Positions 7,559-14,545 of a DNA stretch of 38,957 nucleotides are shown here, piece by piece. The notes beneath the pieces were generated by a model. That model did not search any database. It saw nothing but the letters and a program-made list of their open reading frames with translations, and was not told where the DNA came from. This DNA comes from an uncultured Mediterraneibacter sp. (GTDB lineage: Bacteria > Bacillota > Clostridia > Lachnospirales > Lachnospiraceae): the NCBI GenBank assembly GCA_944384505.1, contig CALWTQ010000034.1, positions 1-38,957 of the forward strand, given 5' to 3'. The stretch's first letter is position 1. Each line of letters starts with the position of its first letter. The position numbers and the translations under genes were made by a program.

Positions 7559-8245
7559 TTAATCTGTATGTTTCAGCCGGAAACCGATCCCCCACACGGT
7601 CTCAATGTATTCATCATCTGTAACAGCCTTTATCTTTTTCCTGATATTGCTGATATGTACATTGATCGTCTTGTCCTCTCCGATATAAATATCATCCCAC
7701 GCGTAATCATAGATATCCTGCTTGGAAAACACTTTGTTCGGATGGGTGAGAAGAAGTTCCAGAATCTTAAATTCCTGCTTTGTCAGATCCAGCTTCGTCC
7801 CTTCGACTGACACCTCATAAGAATCCGTATAAATCCTCATCTCCTTAAAGGAAAGTACATGCGCTCTGTCCTGCCCTTCATTCCCGGCGAAGCGGCGGAT
7901 CTGCACGCCCACCCGGGCAATAAACTCCTGGATGTCAAAGGGCTTTGTCAGATAGTCCTCAGCTCCGGAAGTGAGAAGCCCAACCTTGCTGTCAATGCTG
8001 TCCTTAGCGGACACCACAATGACCGGGATATTCTGCTTCTCTTTGATCTGAGGGAGCAGATCTTCCCCGTCAAGCCCCGGAAGCATCAGGTCCAGTACCA
8101 CCAGGGAGAAGATGTCCCGGTCGATATAGATCAGTCCCTCCGTGCCTGAGAAAGCCTGTGTACATTCATATCCGGCCTTTTTCAGTGCATCCGCCATCAT
8201 ATTGTTAATATCTGTATCATCTTCGATAATTAAAATTCTGCTCAA
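7559..8245 (-). CDS. OmpR/PhoB-family response regulator
   Basis: A 228-residue regulator. The receiver domain has the acidic pair (IEDD, residues 7-10), phospho-acceptor Asp near 52 (VVLDLMLPGLDG) and the KPF switch near 101. The winged-helix domain runs from about 130, with KLDLTKQEFKILELLL and the recognition segment TINVHISNIRKKI. TTG at 8245 is the chosen start, since GGGGAGGG lies about eight bases upstream and the conserved fold begins right there. A longer frame to 8314 exists but would add residues before the domain. It is the first gene of the leftward ABC/kinase set and is likely partnered with the kinase at 4692-5597. Confidence 0.9.
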   Translation of the reverse strand: MSRILIIEDDTDINNMMADALKKAGYECTQAFSGTEGLIYIDRDIFSLVVLDLMLPGLDGEDLLPQIKEKQNIPVIVVSAKDSIDSKVGLLTSGAEDYLTKPFDIQEFIARVGVQIRRFAGNEGQDRAHVLSFKEMRIYTDSYEVSVEGTKLDLTKQEFKILELLLTHPNKVFSKQDIYDYAWDDIYIGEDKTINVHISNIRKKIKAVTDDEYIETVWGIGFRLKHTD

Positions 8246-8373
8246 GCCAGCGCCCTCCCCGCCAGACGAATCCACGCGCCTTATCTGTAACCCGCGTGTG
8301 AAAGCATCCTGCATTTTTTATACGATCAAAATCCCCCTGCCCTGCGCAGGCAGAACAGGAAGATTCTAACGAG

Positions 8374-8402
8374 ATTATACTCTGCTTTCGTCCTATGTGG
8401 AA
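8374..8402 (-). promoter_or_regulatory. Promoter of the response regulator gene
   Basis: On the minus strand TTCCAC (8397-8402), 17 bp, TATAAT (8374-8379). The -10 is perfect, the -35 four of six. It yields a leader of about 120 bases with a GC hairpin (CTGCCTGCGCAGGGCAG). Confidence 0.55.
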
Positions 8403-8413
8403 GAAAAAAATCA

Positions 8414-9763
8414 TCATTTTGCAGCAGTTATATCTTTTTCATCCCTCCTCTCCTTCCCTTTCAGCTCCCGTCTGCCCACGAAACACGCCACAGCCGCTGC
8501 CGCAATATGGCTGATCAGCACTGCGCACCAGATCCCGTTCAGGCCGCACCCTGCACCGGAAAGCGCCCACGCCAGAGGCATTCTCACAATCAGATAGTAG
8601 AATACCATGCAGAAGAGACTTTTCATCGGTTTCCCCATTCCGTTTACAGCTCCCAGGAAGCAGTTTGTCACAGTATTTAAAATATAGCCCGCACCGATGA
8701 TCAGAAAATAAGTCCTCACTATCTCCGCCGCTTCTTCGCTGTCTATAAACAAGCCGGAAAGCCTGCGTGCAGACAGGACAACCAGTACCGACAAAACAGC
8801 CAGCAAAACGCCGCCGTACAAAAGCGCTGCTCTGATATAATCTTTTGCCCGGTCACTCCGCTTCGCGCCAACGCACTGTCCTACAACCGCAGTCAGCACC
8901 ATATTCAGCGCCATAGCCGGATAAAACAGAATCGTCTCCAATTTCCCGGTGATCCCATATGCGGCGATCGCGCTAATCCCGTATCCACTTACTAGGGAAG
9001 TCAGGAAACTGGTACTGATCGCCGGTATACTCTGCTGAAATGCCGAAGGAATCCCCTTCGCGAACAGCGGCACAATCCAGCTGCGCCGGAAAGCAAAAAG
9101 ACGTACCGCGAACAGCTTTTTCTTCCACAGATAAAATAACATAAACACAAGGCATAAGCTCTGTGACAGAAGCGTTGCCGCAGCTGCTCCCCTAAAGCCC
9201 ATCCACTGGATAAAGAGCGGATCCAGCACCGCATTTAAAACCGTACAGATCAGCATCGCCGCAACCTGAAACATCGTATTTCCGAAACTGCGCAGCACCG
9301 CCGTAAAATAGCAGTACAGATATACTGAAAGATATCCCAGAAGATAGATAGAAAGATAATCATAAGCCATCCCGTATGTCTCTGCCGGCGTCTTAAGCGC
9401 TGTCAGAATCGGCTTTAACAATATCTCCAGAAGCACCGTTACTCCCAGTGAAAACAGGATTGAGACAATCAGAGAGGTCGTCACAATACTCTCCGCCTTA
9501 TCCTGATCTCTCGCTCCCACAGCCTGAGACAGCAGAATCGAAATCCCATTTGTGGCGCCCATGGCAATCGAATTCAGAATAAGAATCAGCGGCGTGGAGC
9601 CCGTAAGCGCCGCATACGCCGTCTCTCCCATCAGGTTTCCGATCCAGAGACTGTCCACCAGGTTATACGCCATGTTGAGGAACATAGCCGCCACCATGGG
9701 AAGCGACACCGCAAGCAGACATTTCTTCGTATCTCCTGAAATAAAATCCATTTCAAAGTTCAT
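8414..9763 (-). CDS. MATE family efflux transporter
   Basis: A 449-residue, twelve-helix multidrug/oligosaccharide-type antiporter. The N-terminus (FISGDTKKCLLAVSLPMVAAMFLNMAYN in part) and the NLVDSLWIGNLMG motif are typical of MATE proteins of the DinF/NorM superfamily. The start ATG at 9763 is favoured over the ATG six bases upstream because it leaves eight bases after GGAG. A 17-bp palindrome (AATGAATATTATTCATT) just upstream matches the one at the promoter of the neighbouring tetR gene, so the exporter is probably repressed by that TetR. The transported compound is unknown. Confidence 0.92.
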   Translation of the reverse strand: MNFEMDFISGDTKKCLLAVSLPMVAAMFLNMAYNLVDSLWIGNLMGETAYAALTGSTPLILILNSIAMGATNGISILLSQAVGARDQDKAESIVTTSLIVSILFSLGVTVLLEILLKPILTALKTPAETYGMAYDYLSIYLLGYLSVYLYCYFTAVLRSFGNTMFQVAAMLICTVLNAVLDPLFIQWMGFRGAAAATLLSQSLCLVFMLFYLWKKKLFAVRLFAFRRSWIVPLFAKGIPSAFQQSIPAISTSFLTSLVSGYGISAIAAYGITGKLETILFYPAMALNMVLTAVVGQCVGAKRSDRAKDYIRAALLYGGVLLAVLSVLVVLSARRLSGLFIDSEEAAEIVRTYFLIIGAGYILNTVTNCFLGAVNGMGKPMKSLFCMVFYYLIVRMPLAWALSGAGCGLNGIWCAVLISHIAAAAVACFVGRRELKGKERRDEKDITAAK

Positions 9764-9784
9764 TTTCATCTCTCCTTTCAAATG

Positions 9785-9801
9785 AATGAATATTATTCAT
9801 T
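9785..9801. promoter_or_regulatory. TetR operator upstream of the MATE gene
   Basis: Perfect 17-bp palindrome AATGAATATTATTCATT, 22 bp before the MATE start codon. The same half-sites recur at 10476-10492 before the tetR gene. A TTTACA box about 16 bp upstream of TATTCA suggests that the operator covers the -10 region. Confidence 0.75.
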
Positions 9802-9853
9802 TTAATCCTGTAAAGAAACCCTGCTCCAAAAAACAGGGCATCTGTATCCATAT

Positions 9854-10423
9854 CTATAAGTTTTTCAACACATCGGTCAGAAAATCTTTAATCCTCCTGA
9901 CGCGTTCTTCCCTCGGAATCTCCTGATCCAGCAGAATTCCCAGCTGTCCGTACACGCAGAAAGAAGCTGCTGCCCGGGTATCCCGGATATGGGTCTCCCC
10001 GCGCCCATTTGCCTCTTCCAGAAGCTTCTGTACAACAGGCTGCATTTTCTCACAGATACTCATGGACAGCTTCATATGGATTTCTCTGCTGCCCGGTCCG
10101 TGAAACACCTTTTTCATATATCCATTGTCCTGCTCCGCCTCAAGAAAAGTAGGCATCTGCTCCACCGTCTCAAGCAGAGTCAGCCCCGGCTTTTTCAGAA
10201 TTTCCTTCATCTGATCGGCCTGGATCTGTGCATACTGGTCAACCGCAGTGTCGAACAGGATTTCCTTGGAAGGGAAATACCGATAGAAAAGACCCTGAGC
10301 CACATTCATCTCCTTCGCGATGTCGGAAATAGACGTCTTCTCATAGCCCTTCTCATAAAACAGGCGCATCGCCGTATCGATGATCTCCTGTTTCCTCTCG
10401 GCAGGTTCTTTAGAAATGCGCAT
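9854..10423 (-). CDS. TetR/AcrR family transcriptional regulator
   Basis: A 189-residue repressor. The N-terminal HTH (about 10-55) reads RKQEIIDTAMRLFYEKGYEKTSISDIAKEM in overlapping parts and ends in the classic LFYRYFPSKEILF; the rest is an all-helical ligand domain. I chose ATG at 10423, with GGAGGAAAGG upstream, because the longer frame to 10495 runs through the promoter. It lies upstream of and in line with the MATE gene, and both have the same palindromic operator. Autorepression and control of the exporter are inferred. Confidence 0.88.
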   Translation of the reverse strand: MRISKEPAERKQEIIDTAMRLFYEKGYEKTSISDIAKEMNVAQGLFYRYFPSKEILFDTAVDQYAQIQADQMKEILKKPGLTLLETVEQMPTFLEAEQDNGYMKKVFHGPGSREIHMKLSMSICEKMQPVVQKLLEEANGRGETHIRDTRAAASFCVYGQLGILLDQEIPREERVRRIKDFLTDVLKNL

Positions 10424-10448
10424 TATCCTTTCCTCCTTCCCGGAAAAA

Positions 10449-10492
10449 AGTATAGCACTGTGGAATACAAAAGTCAATGAATAATATTCACT
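10449..10492 (-). promoter_or_regulatory. tetR promoter with operator
   Basis: Minus strand: TTGACT (10472-10477), 17 bp, TATACT (10449-10454). The 17-bp palindrome AATGAATAATATTCACT (10476-10492) overlaps the first bases of the -35, matching 15 of 17 positions or so of the MATE operator. Good evidence for autoregulation. Confidence 0.75.
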
Positions 10493-10506
10493 CACTTATA
10501 GCAGTA

Positions 10507-11265
10507 CAGCTATAAAGTTCACTAACGTCCTTTTGCAAAACGTCCGAAAACAGTACCTTTGCCAAGATGTATTCTGCGGGGATGGAGGACGGCTCAGGGC
10601 TTCGCTCCAGGGGATAAGTGAAACTAAAAGCTGCGGCGACAGACTAAGTACAAGGACTGCCGGTGGACAACTCGCTTCGCTCAGACAATTCCACCGTCAG
10701 CCCTAACGTCTGTCACCGCAGCTTTAACTTTCACTAATCCCCTTTCGAAGGCGCCCGTCGCCATCCTCCATCCCCGCAGAATTTTTCTCGAAATGAGGCT
10801 GTTTTCTGGGCTTTTCGAGCCGGAAGTTAATGAATATATAGGCTGCCACAAGAAGCAGGCGCGGCCGGAAGACTTTCTCAGCCAAAACCCCTCAAGCCGC
10901 GCCAGTTGTACGTTTCAGTCTGTTTAGGGCAATAACACTTCCGTCTAGAAAAGTGTAGGAAGCGGAGCGGATGTTTGAAACGTAAGTTCTTGGAGAGGGG
11001 CGTGTGGGGACTGTGACTTTGGAGGAATCGGATGGAAGATCTTAGAAGTCGGAGAGCTGTTGTTAAGCGGCGCGCAGGGATTGTCTGAGCGTAGCGAGTT
11101 GCCCTGCACGCCGCTTTGCACTTAAACAGCTCTTCGACTTCTTAGATCCTTCCCGGATTCCGGAACGGAACAGTACACACACGCCCCTCTCCAAGAACAC
11201 GTTTCAAACATTCGCTCCGCTTCCGGACGTATTTTGGCGGAAATTGTTATTGCGCTAAATAGCTG
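10507..11265 (+). repeat. Giant palindromic repeat, copy C (full length, 759 bp)
   Basis: Same length and architecture as copy B. It begins CAGCTATAAAGTTCACTAAC (with CAGTA just before it, as in copy E) and ends GCGCTAAATAGCTG. The mid-stem of hairpin 1 (about 10621-10645 with 10707-10732, AAAGCTGCGG with CCGCAGCTTT) differs in sequence from copy B but is equally well paired. In hairpin 3, AGAGGGGCGTGTG (10994-11006) pairs with CACACGCCCCTCT (11178-11190), again unlike copy B. A single-base compensatory pair is C11057-G11129, against A1721-T1793 in B. It ends 5 bp before the stop of the GyrI-like gene. Confidence 0.9.
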
Positions 11266-11270
11266 ATCCG

Positions 11271-11903
11271 TTATCTTCTGACCGGCTGCCTGATTATGGT
11301 TTTCAGATTCTCCGGCCTGCATCTTCGCACATCGCTTAAATAAATCTCATGGTGATATCTGTGATCGGAAAAATCCGGTTTATATCCCTGTTCTTCGATA
11401 TACCGATTCATCTTTTCTACTGTCTCCGGCTCATCATCATAAGGACCGACATGCATACATTGAACGCACAGTCCTTCCTCATAAGTCAGATATTCAACTT
11501 TAGAAAAGTCCGTTTCTTTTTTCTCCGTGGCTTCCCTCAGCGCCCAGTCGAATTCTTCTTTTGTTACAAATTCCGGCAGACGGATCAGGGAGATCCACTG
11601 GAAGTCTTTCTTCCTGCTGTAATCCACTCCCTGCATCCCATCCTGCCACCAGAATCCCTCCAGCGGAGGAACCACGTAGTCAAAATACCCGTCCATTTTG
11701 TGACTGCCCATCTTGCTCATTTTAATTGTGTAGGCCACTCCGTATAGAAGACCGATCGACTTCTTATAATCGCCTTCCGCCTCGTTCGGGTCGCCTTTGC
11801 CGCGCACCGCCAGAAAATTCATAGACGGGATCTCAATAATCTGCGGCTTCTTCGGCGGCAGATAGAACTCTTTGTACTCCTTCTTGTAATCAAACGCTGC
11901 CAT
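11271..11903 (-). CDS. GyrI-like small-molecule-binding domain protein
   Basis: A 210-residue cytosolic protein matching the long GyrI-like family: start MAAFDYKKEYKEFY, then IPSMNFLAVRGKGDPNEA, LLYGVAYTIKMSKM, DYVVPPLEGFWW, and near the C-terminus ISDVRR-type ending (YLSDVRRCRPENLKTIIRQP). GyrI-like/SHV2 domains bind small hydrophobic molecules and some are hydrolases or drug sponges; the ligand here is unknown. It is the last of three leftward genes (GyrI-like, TfoX-like, GyrI-like) and starts three bases after the TfoX-like gene. Repeat copy C lies directly after its stop. Confidence 0.85.
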   Translation of the reverse strand: MAAFDYKKEYKEFYLPPKKPQIIEIPSMNFLAVRGKGDPNEAEGDYKKSIGLLYGVAYTIKMSKMGSHKMDGYFDYVVPPLEGFWWQDGMQGVDYSRKKDFQWISLIRLPEFVTKEEFDWALREATEKKETDFSKVEYLTYEEGLCVQCMHVGPYDDEPETVEKMNRYIEEQGYKPDFSDHRYHHEIYLSDVRRCRPENLKTIIRQPVRR

Positions 11904-11906
11904 GAT

Positions 11907-12263
11907 TTACGCCTCCTTACTTGTTCCTTTGTTTCTTCTCGTCCGGGCTTTCCGCTTCGGTTCTGGCTCCGGCAGAGCCTCCCATGTGGCCCGCGCCAGC
12001 TCCACAAGCAGTTCCCGGTCATCAATATCCTCGATCAAAAAATAGTCTTTTGCCCCATCATAAGGCGGCGCTTTCGGCACATCCGTGAAAGCCGCCTCCG
12101 TTTCCGGAATGATTTTCACAAAGAGCTGATCACCGCAGATCACTCCAAGAAATTTTCCATCGCAGTACCATCCGTATTCTCCAAACATCTTCTGATACGA
12201 CACCAGTCCCGCATCTCTTAACTGTTCCATCGCATATTCAACGAATTCCTTACTTGACGCCAT
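11907..12263 (-). CDS. TfoX/Sxy N-terminal domain protein
   Basis: A 118-residue protein made of one TfoX-N domain: MASSKEFVEYAMEQL, then YQKMFGEYGWYCDGKFLGVICGDQLFVK, and a KAPPYDGAKDYFLIEDIDD segment, ending in a basic tail (KRKARTRRNKG). Stand-alone TfoX-N proteins are common in Firmicutes and are not proven competence regulators. It sits between two GyrI-like genes with gaps of 3 and 13 bp, so the three are cotranscribed. The role is unknown. Confidence 0.85.
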   Translation of the reverse strand: MASSKEFVEYAMEQLRDAGLVSYQKMFGEYGWYCDGKFLGVICGDQLFVKIIPETEAAFTDVPKAPPYDGAKDYFLIEDIDDRELLVELARATWEALPEPEPKRKARTRRNKGTSKEA

Positions 12264-12276
12264 GTTTTTCCTTCCT

Positions 12277-12762
12277 CTACTCCTCCTTCAGCCCGATGTA
12301 AATATGAACCTCTGCGTGTTCCATATCTTCATTCTGATATTCCTCAAAATCACAGATATACGTCCTCGGAAGATCCGTCTCCCAGATTTCCTGCCACGCC
12401 TCTGAAACTGCTGCCGGGGAAGTACGCATATCACACACGATTTTAAACCTTGCATACCTTCCGGCAGGGATTTTACGCACCTCATATTTCTCTGTTCTCT
12501 CGCCGTTTCTGCTGCCAGCCTTTTCATCCACCGCACAACAGACCATAATCGTATAATCGTCGTCCACGCCGCCGGCATACTCTGTATAAAGTCCAATAGC
12601 CTTACAATCAGCCTTGTCCTTTATATTTTCATAAATACCTTTCTGATAGAAACTTTTCCACAGACCGCCGATCACCATTCCCATATCCGGCGCATTATTA
12701 TTTGTTCGTGCAGAAATTCCCTCCACCGTTTTCTCTTCCAGATTTACAATTTCATAATTCAT
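12277..12762 (-). CDS. GyrI-like / AraC effector-binding domain protein
   Basis: A 161-residue protein of the AraC-E-bind/GyrI type: start MNYEIVNLEEKTVEGISART, central GLWKSFYQ, AIGLYTEYAGGVDDDYTIMV, IPAGRYARFKI, and the ending HAEVHIYIGLKE, all characteristic. The ATG lies after AAAGGAG. It has no DNA-binding domain. It is the first of the three-gene leftward set and lies directly downstream of the YafY/WYL regulator; a shared CATCAGTATG motif upstream of both suggests common control. Confidence 0.85.
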   Translation of the reverse strand: MNYEIVNLEEKTVEGISARTNNNAPDMGMVIGGLWKSFYQKGIYENIKDKADCKAIGLYTEYAGGVDDDYTIMVCCAVDEKAGSRNGERTEKYEVRKIPAGRYARFKIVCDMRTSPAAVSEAWQEIWETDLPRTYICDFEEYQNEDMEHAEVHIYIGLKEE

Positions 12763-12810
12763 ATTCCTACTCCTTTCGCTTTGTCTGACTCATTCTATCA
12801 GAGCAAACAG

Positions 12811-12824
12811 GACATCAGTATGTC
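12811..12824. promoter_or_regulatory. Operator-like palindrome between yafY-like gene and GyrI gene
   Basis: GACATCAGTATGTC is a palindrome with a CATCAGTATG core (12813-12822) identical to the core of the palindrome in the yafY-like promoter at 13758-13773. It overlaps the end of the yafY-like frame, about 50 bp before the GyrI-like start. A candidate site for the WYL regulator. Confidence 0.55.
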
Positions 12825-13731
12825 ATGAATTAGAATATTGTTCCTCCAGTTTCTTCCCAAGCTCAGATAGTTTTTCCCGAAGCGGCTCAGGTTCCAGAAG
12901 CTCTGCCCCTCCCCGGAAAGACAGTATCCATCCGATGATACTCTCCTCATCCGTAAATCCAAAGGAAAACACAAGCCTTCCGTCCTCCTGTACGGTAAAG
13001 CTGTCCGGACCGTATTCCTCTACCAGACGCCAGCGAAATTCCGGTTCTATCAAAGCTTTCACGTGATAAACGTGTGGAAATATCCGCTCATTGGACAAAT
13101 CCGGCAAGGGGGCTTTCCTCTTTTCAAACATTTCCCCTGCATGTAGTCCTATCATCCGGTTCAGCTTAAACAACCGGTAATCTTCACGTTCCGTACAGTA
13201 TCCCCACACATACCAGTTCGCCCACTGAAAGATCAGGTAATACGGCTCGACTTCTCTGACACTCTCCCCGTTTGGGGAATAGTATTGAAAGCAAATCTTC
13301 TGCCTCCTGTCCATTGCTTCCCGGATCAGCTGGATCTTCGGAGCCAGAGTCTCCTTATACCAGGAGGACAGATCAATCAGTATATTCTGCCCGCCCGGCA
13401 TGAGTGTGGATGATCCGGCGGAGAGTTTCTCCATAAGCTGAGCCACCTGATTCGTACCGCTGACACTGTCCAGGCTCCGCAGCCCCGCCAGAATCTCCTG
13501 CATATCCGACGAAGTCAGAAGCGTACTGTCTATCTTATATCCTTCCATAATAGATATCCCGCCGTTTACGCCCTGCGTCGTCCTCAGCGGGATGCCCGCC
13601 CGGCACAGTTCTTCAATATCCCGATTGATCGTACGGCGCGAGACCTCAAACTTTTCCGCAAGATAAGGTGCGGTTACTTTGTCCTTCTGGAGAAGGATGG
13701 AGAGTATTCCTATCATACGGTCTATCTTCAT
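12823..13731 (-). CDS. YafY/DeoR-like HTH regulator with WYL domain
   Basis: A 302-residue regulator. The N-terminal HTH_11 (about 1-55) contains KVTAPYLAEKFEVSRRTINRDIEELCRAGIPL in parts. The WYL domain (about 140-220) contains ICFQYYSPNGESVREVEPYYLIFQWANWYVWGYC in parts, though the exact tripeptide is degenerate (ANWYVWGY). A WCX-type C-terminal wing follows. Such proteins bind ligands or nucleic acid through WYL and usually regulate neighbours. It has a promoter whose -10 is covered by a palindrome, and the same core recurs before the downstream GyrI-like gene, so it probably controls both. Confidence 0.88.
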   Translation of the reverse strand: MKIDRMIGILSILLQKDKVTAPYLAEKFEVSRRTINRDIEELCRAGIPLRTTQGVNGGISIMEGYKIDSTLLTSSDMQEILAGLRSLDSVSGTNQVAQLMEKLSAGSSTLMPGGQNILIDLSSWYKETLAPKIQLIREAMDRRQKICFQYYSPNGESVREVEPYYLIFQWANWYVWGYCTEREDYRLFKLNRMIGLHAGEMFEKRKAPLPDLSNERIFPHVYHVKALIEPEFRWRLVEEYGPDSFTVQEDGRLVFSFGFTDEESIIGWILSFRGGAELLEPEPLREKLSELGKKLEEQYSNS

Positions 13732-13757
13732 AAATGTAATCCTTCCTTAACTGCTAC

Positions 13758-13793
13758 TGTCATCAGTATGACATAGTTTCAAAACTTTTTCAA
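13758..13793 (-). promoter_or_regulatory. yafY-like promoter with operator over the -10
   Basis: Minus strand: TTGAAA (13788-13793), 17 bp, CATACT (13765-13770). The palindrome TGTCATCAGTATGACA (13758-13773) covers the -10 box, and its core is repeated at 12813-12822. This suggests autorepression. Confidence 0.65.
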
Positions 13794-13824
13794 AACTTTG
13801 ACAATTTAATATCCTGCGAAGTAC

Positions 13825-13853
13825 TTGACCTGTATCTAATCGCATGATATTAT
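13825..13853 (+). promoter_or_regulatory. Candidate promoter of toxin cassette 1
   Basis: TTGACC (13825-13830), 17 bp, TATTAT (13848-13853). The transcript would begin near 13860, about 90 bases before the toxin start. A second, weaker -10-like TTTAAT at 13880-13885 is the position conserved in all three cassettes. Confidence 0.5.
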
Positions 13854-13952
13854 TCGTATATACGTATTCCAAAATCCAATTTAATATATTTACATCGGGA
13901 GCCGTTGAGGTACTATGCCAGCCGCCTGACAAAAGGAAGGAGGCTGGTGTTT

Positions 13953-14042
13953 ATGGTTACATATCCTGATCTGTTCACATTTGTAATCATGCTCTGTACT
14001 GTTATAACCCTTGTTGTAACGATTTTCAGACACAAAAAATAG
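13953..14042 (+). CDS. Putative holin-like small toxin 1 (29 aa)
   Basis: The peptide begins MVTYPDLFTFVIML, continues as one membrane helix (to about residue 25) and ends in FRHKK. Length, a single helix and a Lys-rich tail fit the Hol_Tox/putative holin-like toxin family of type I toxin-antitoxin loci, which insert into the cytoplasmic membrane. AAGGAGG lies nine bases before the ATG, but it is half of a 10-bp stem that would mask it. An antisense RNA gene faces it from the right. Too short for ordinary gene callers, but supported by two paralogues in the next 1.2 kb. Confidence 0.82.
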   Translation: MVTYPDLFTFVIMLCTVITLVVTIFRHKK

Positions 14043-14075
14043 TGCCCCTGCTCTGGTAAAGTAAGGCACTATTTT
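14036..14075. terminator. Bidirectional terminator of cassette 1
   Basis: AAAATAGTGCC (14036-14046) pairs with GGCACTATTTT (14065-14075), and A/T runs on each side give U-tracts on both strands. It starts within the toxin's last codons and would end both the toxin mRNA and the antisense RNA. Confidence 0.8.
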
Positions 14076-14125
14076 GATCAACATCCACCGGCGGCCGGTA
14101 TGCACCGGTCAACGGCTCTCGGTTT
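14036..14125 (-). ncRNA. Predicted antisense antitoxin RNA 1
   Basis: A consensus minus-strand promoter, TTGACA (14155-14160), 17 bp, TATAAT (14132-14137), points at the toxin gene and would start RNA near 14125. The RNA runs about 90 bases to the shared terminator, so it overlaps the toxin mRNA at its 3' end, as in txpA/RatA-type pairs. No open frame of note. The promoter is clearly stronger by consensus than the toxin's, as expected for an antitoxin. Confidence 0.7.
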
Positions 14126-14289
14126 AAATATATTATAGGCACAATTCCCGAATGTGTCAAACGAATTTTAATCCATGACAATTCGATCACCAGGGCTGTG
14201 CAGAACTGATTTATTTAATATATTTACCCAGGGAGCCGATGGGGCAATATGTGGCCGCCTACTCAATAAGAGAAAGGAGGCTGGTGCTT

Positions 14290-14385
14290 ATGTATGTTAC
14301 ATACAGCGATCTGTTTACATTTGTAACTATGCTGGTTGCTGTTATAACCCTTGTTCTAACTATCAATAAGCATAACAAAAAATAG
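14290..14385 (+). CDS. Putative holin-like small toxin 2 (31 aa)
   Basis: The peptide starts MYVTYSDLFTFVTMLVAV, has one membrane helix, and ends in INKHNKK. It is the most divergent of the three paralogues (one extra residue after Met and an Asn/Lys-rich tail) but keeps the TY-DLFTF start and the AVITLV core. AGGAGG lies nine bases upstream, inside the conserved masking stem. Confidence 0.8.
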   Translation: MYVTYSDLFTFVTMLVAVITLVLTINKHNKK

Positions 14386-14416
14386 CGCCCTCACCTGGTC
14401 AGTGCAGCGCTATTTT
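14379..14416. terminator. Bidirectional terminator of cassette 2
   Basis: AAAATAGCGC (14379-14388) pairs with GCGCTATTTT (14407-14416). Compared with cassettes 1 and 3 (TAGTGCC with GGCACTA), a T-A pair has become C-G on both arms, a compensatory change that supports the fold. Confidence 0.8.
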
Positions 14417-14471
14417 GTAATGCATTTTTGCCGAGGTGGCTAGGTATCAGCTAGCTATCGGCTCCCTTGTT
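14379..14471 (-). ncRNA. Predicted antisense antitoxin RNA 2
   Basis: Promoter on the minus strand: TTGACA (14501-14506), 17 bp, TATAAT (14478-14483); start near 14471 and end at the shared terminator. The first bases (AACAAGGGAGCCG) are nearly those of the toxin mRNA leader in the same cassette. Confidence 0.7.
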
Positions 14472-14545
14472 AAATATATTATAGACAATCTTCATATAGG
14501 TGTCAAACGAATTTTAAGCCGAAAACGCCTGAAAGGAAAGCAGAT

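Larger units (their letters stand above)
13880..14137 (+). repeat. Type I toxin-antitoxin cassette 1 with inverted ends
   Basis: First of three similar cassettes of 258-270 bp. The left end (TTTAATATATTTA then GGGAGCCGTTG) reappears reversed at the right end (TATAATATATTTA then GAGAGCCGTTG on the minus strand). The left end starts the toxin RNA and the right end starts the antisense RNA. Inside are an SD-masking stem (CCAGCCGCCT at 13918-13927 with AGGAGGCTGG at 13938-13947), the toxin frame and a shared bidirectional terminator. Confidence 0.8.
14214..14483 (+). repeat. Type I toxin-antitoxin cassette 2 with inverted ends
   Basis: Same architecture as cassette 1. Left end: TTTAATATATTTACCC then GGGAGCCGATG. 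Right end on the minus strand: TATAATATATTTAAC then GGGAGCCGATAG. Both ends carry GCCGAT here, while both ends of cassettes 1 and 3 carry GCCGTT, so the two ends change together. The SD-masking stem is GCCGCCT (14254-14260) with AGGAGGC (14275-14281). Confidence 0.8.

Noticed and set aside
10507-11265. Target-site duplication around full repeat copies
   Set aside because: Flanks of copies B and C show no matching short direct repeat. C and E share CAGTA at the left, which may belong to the element itself.
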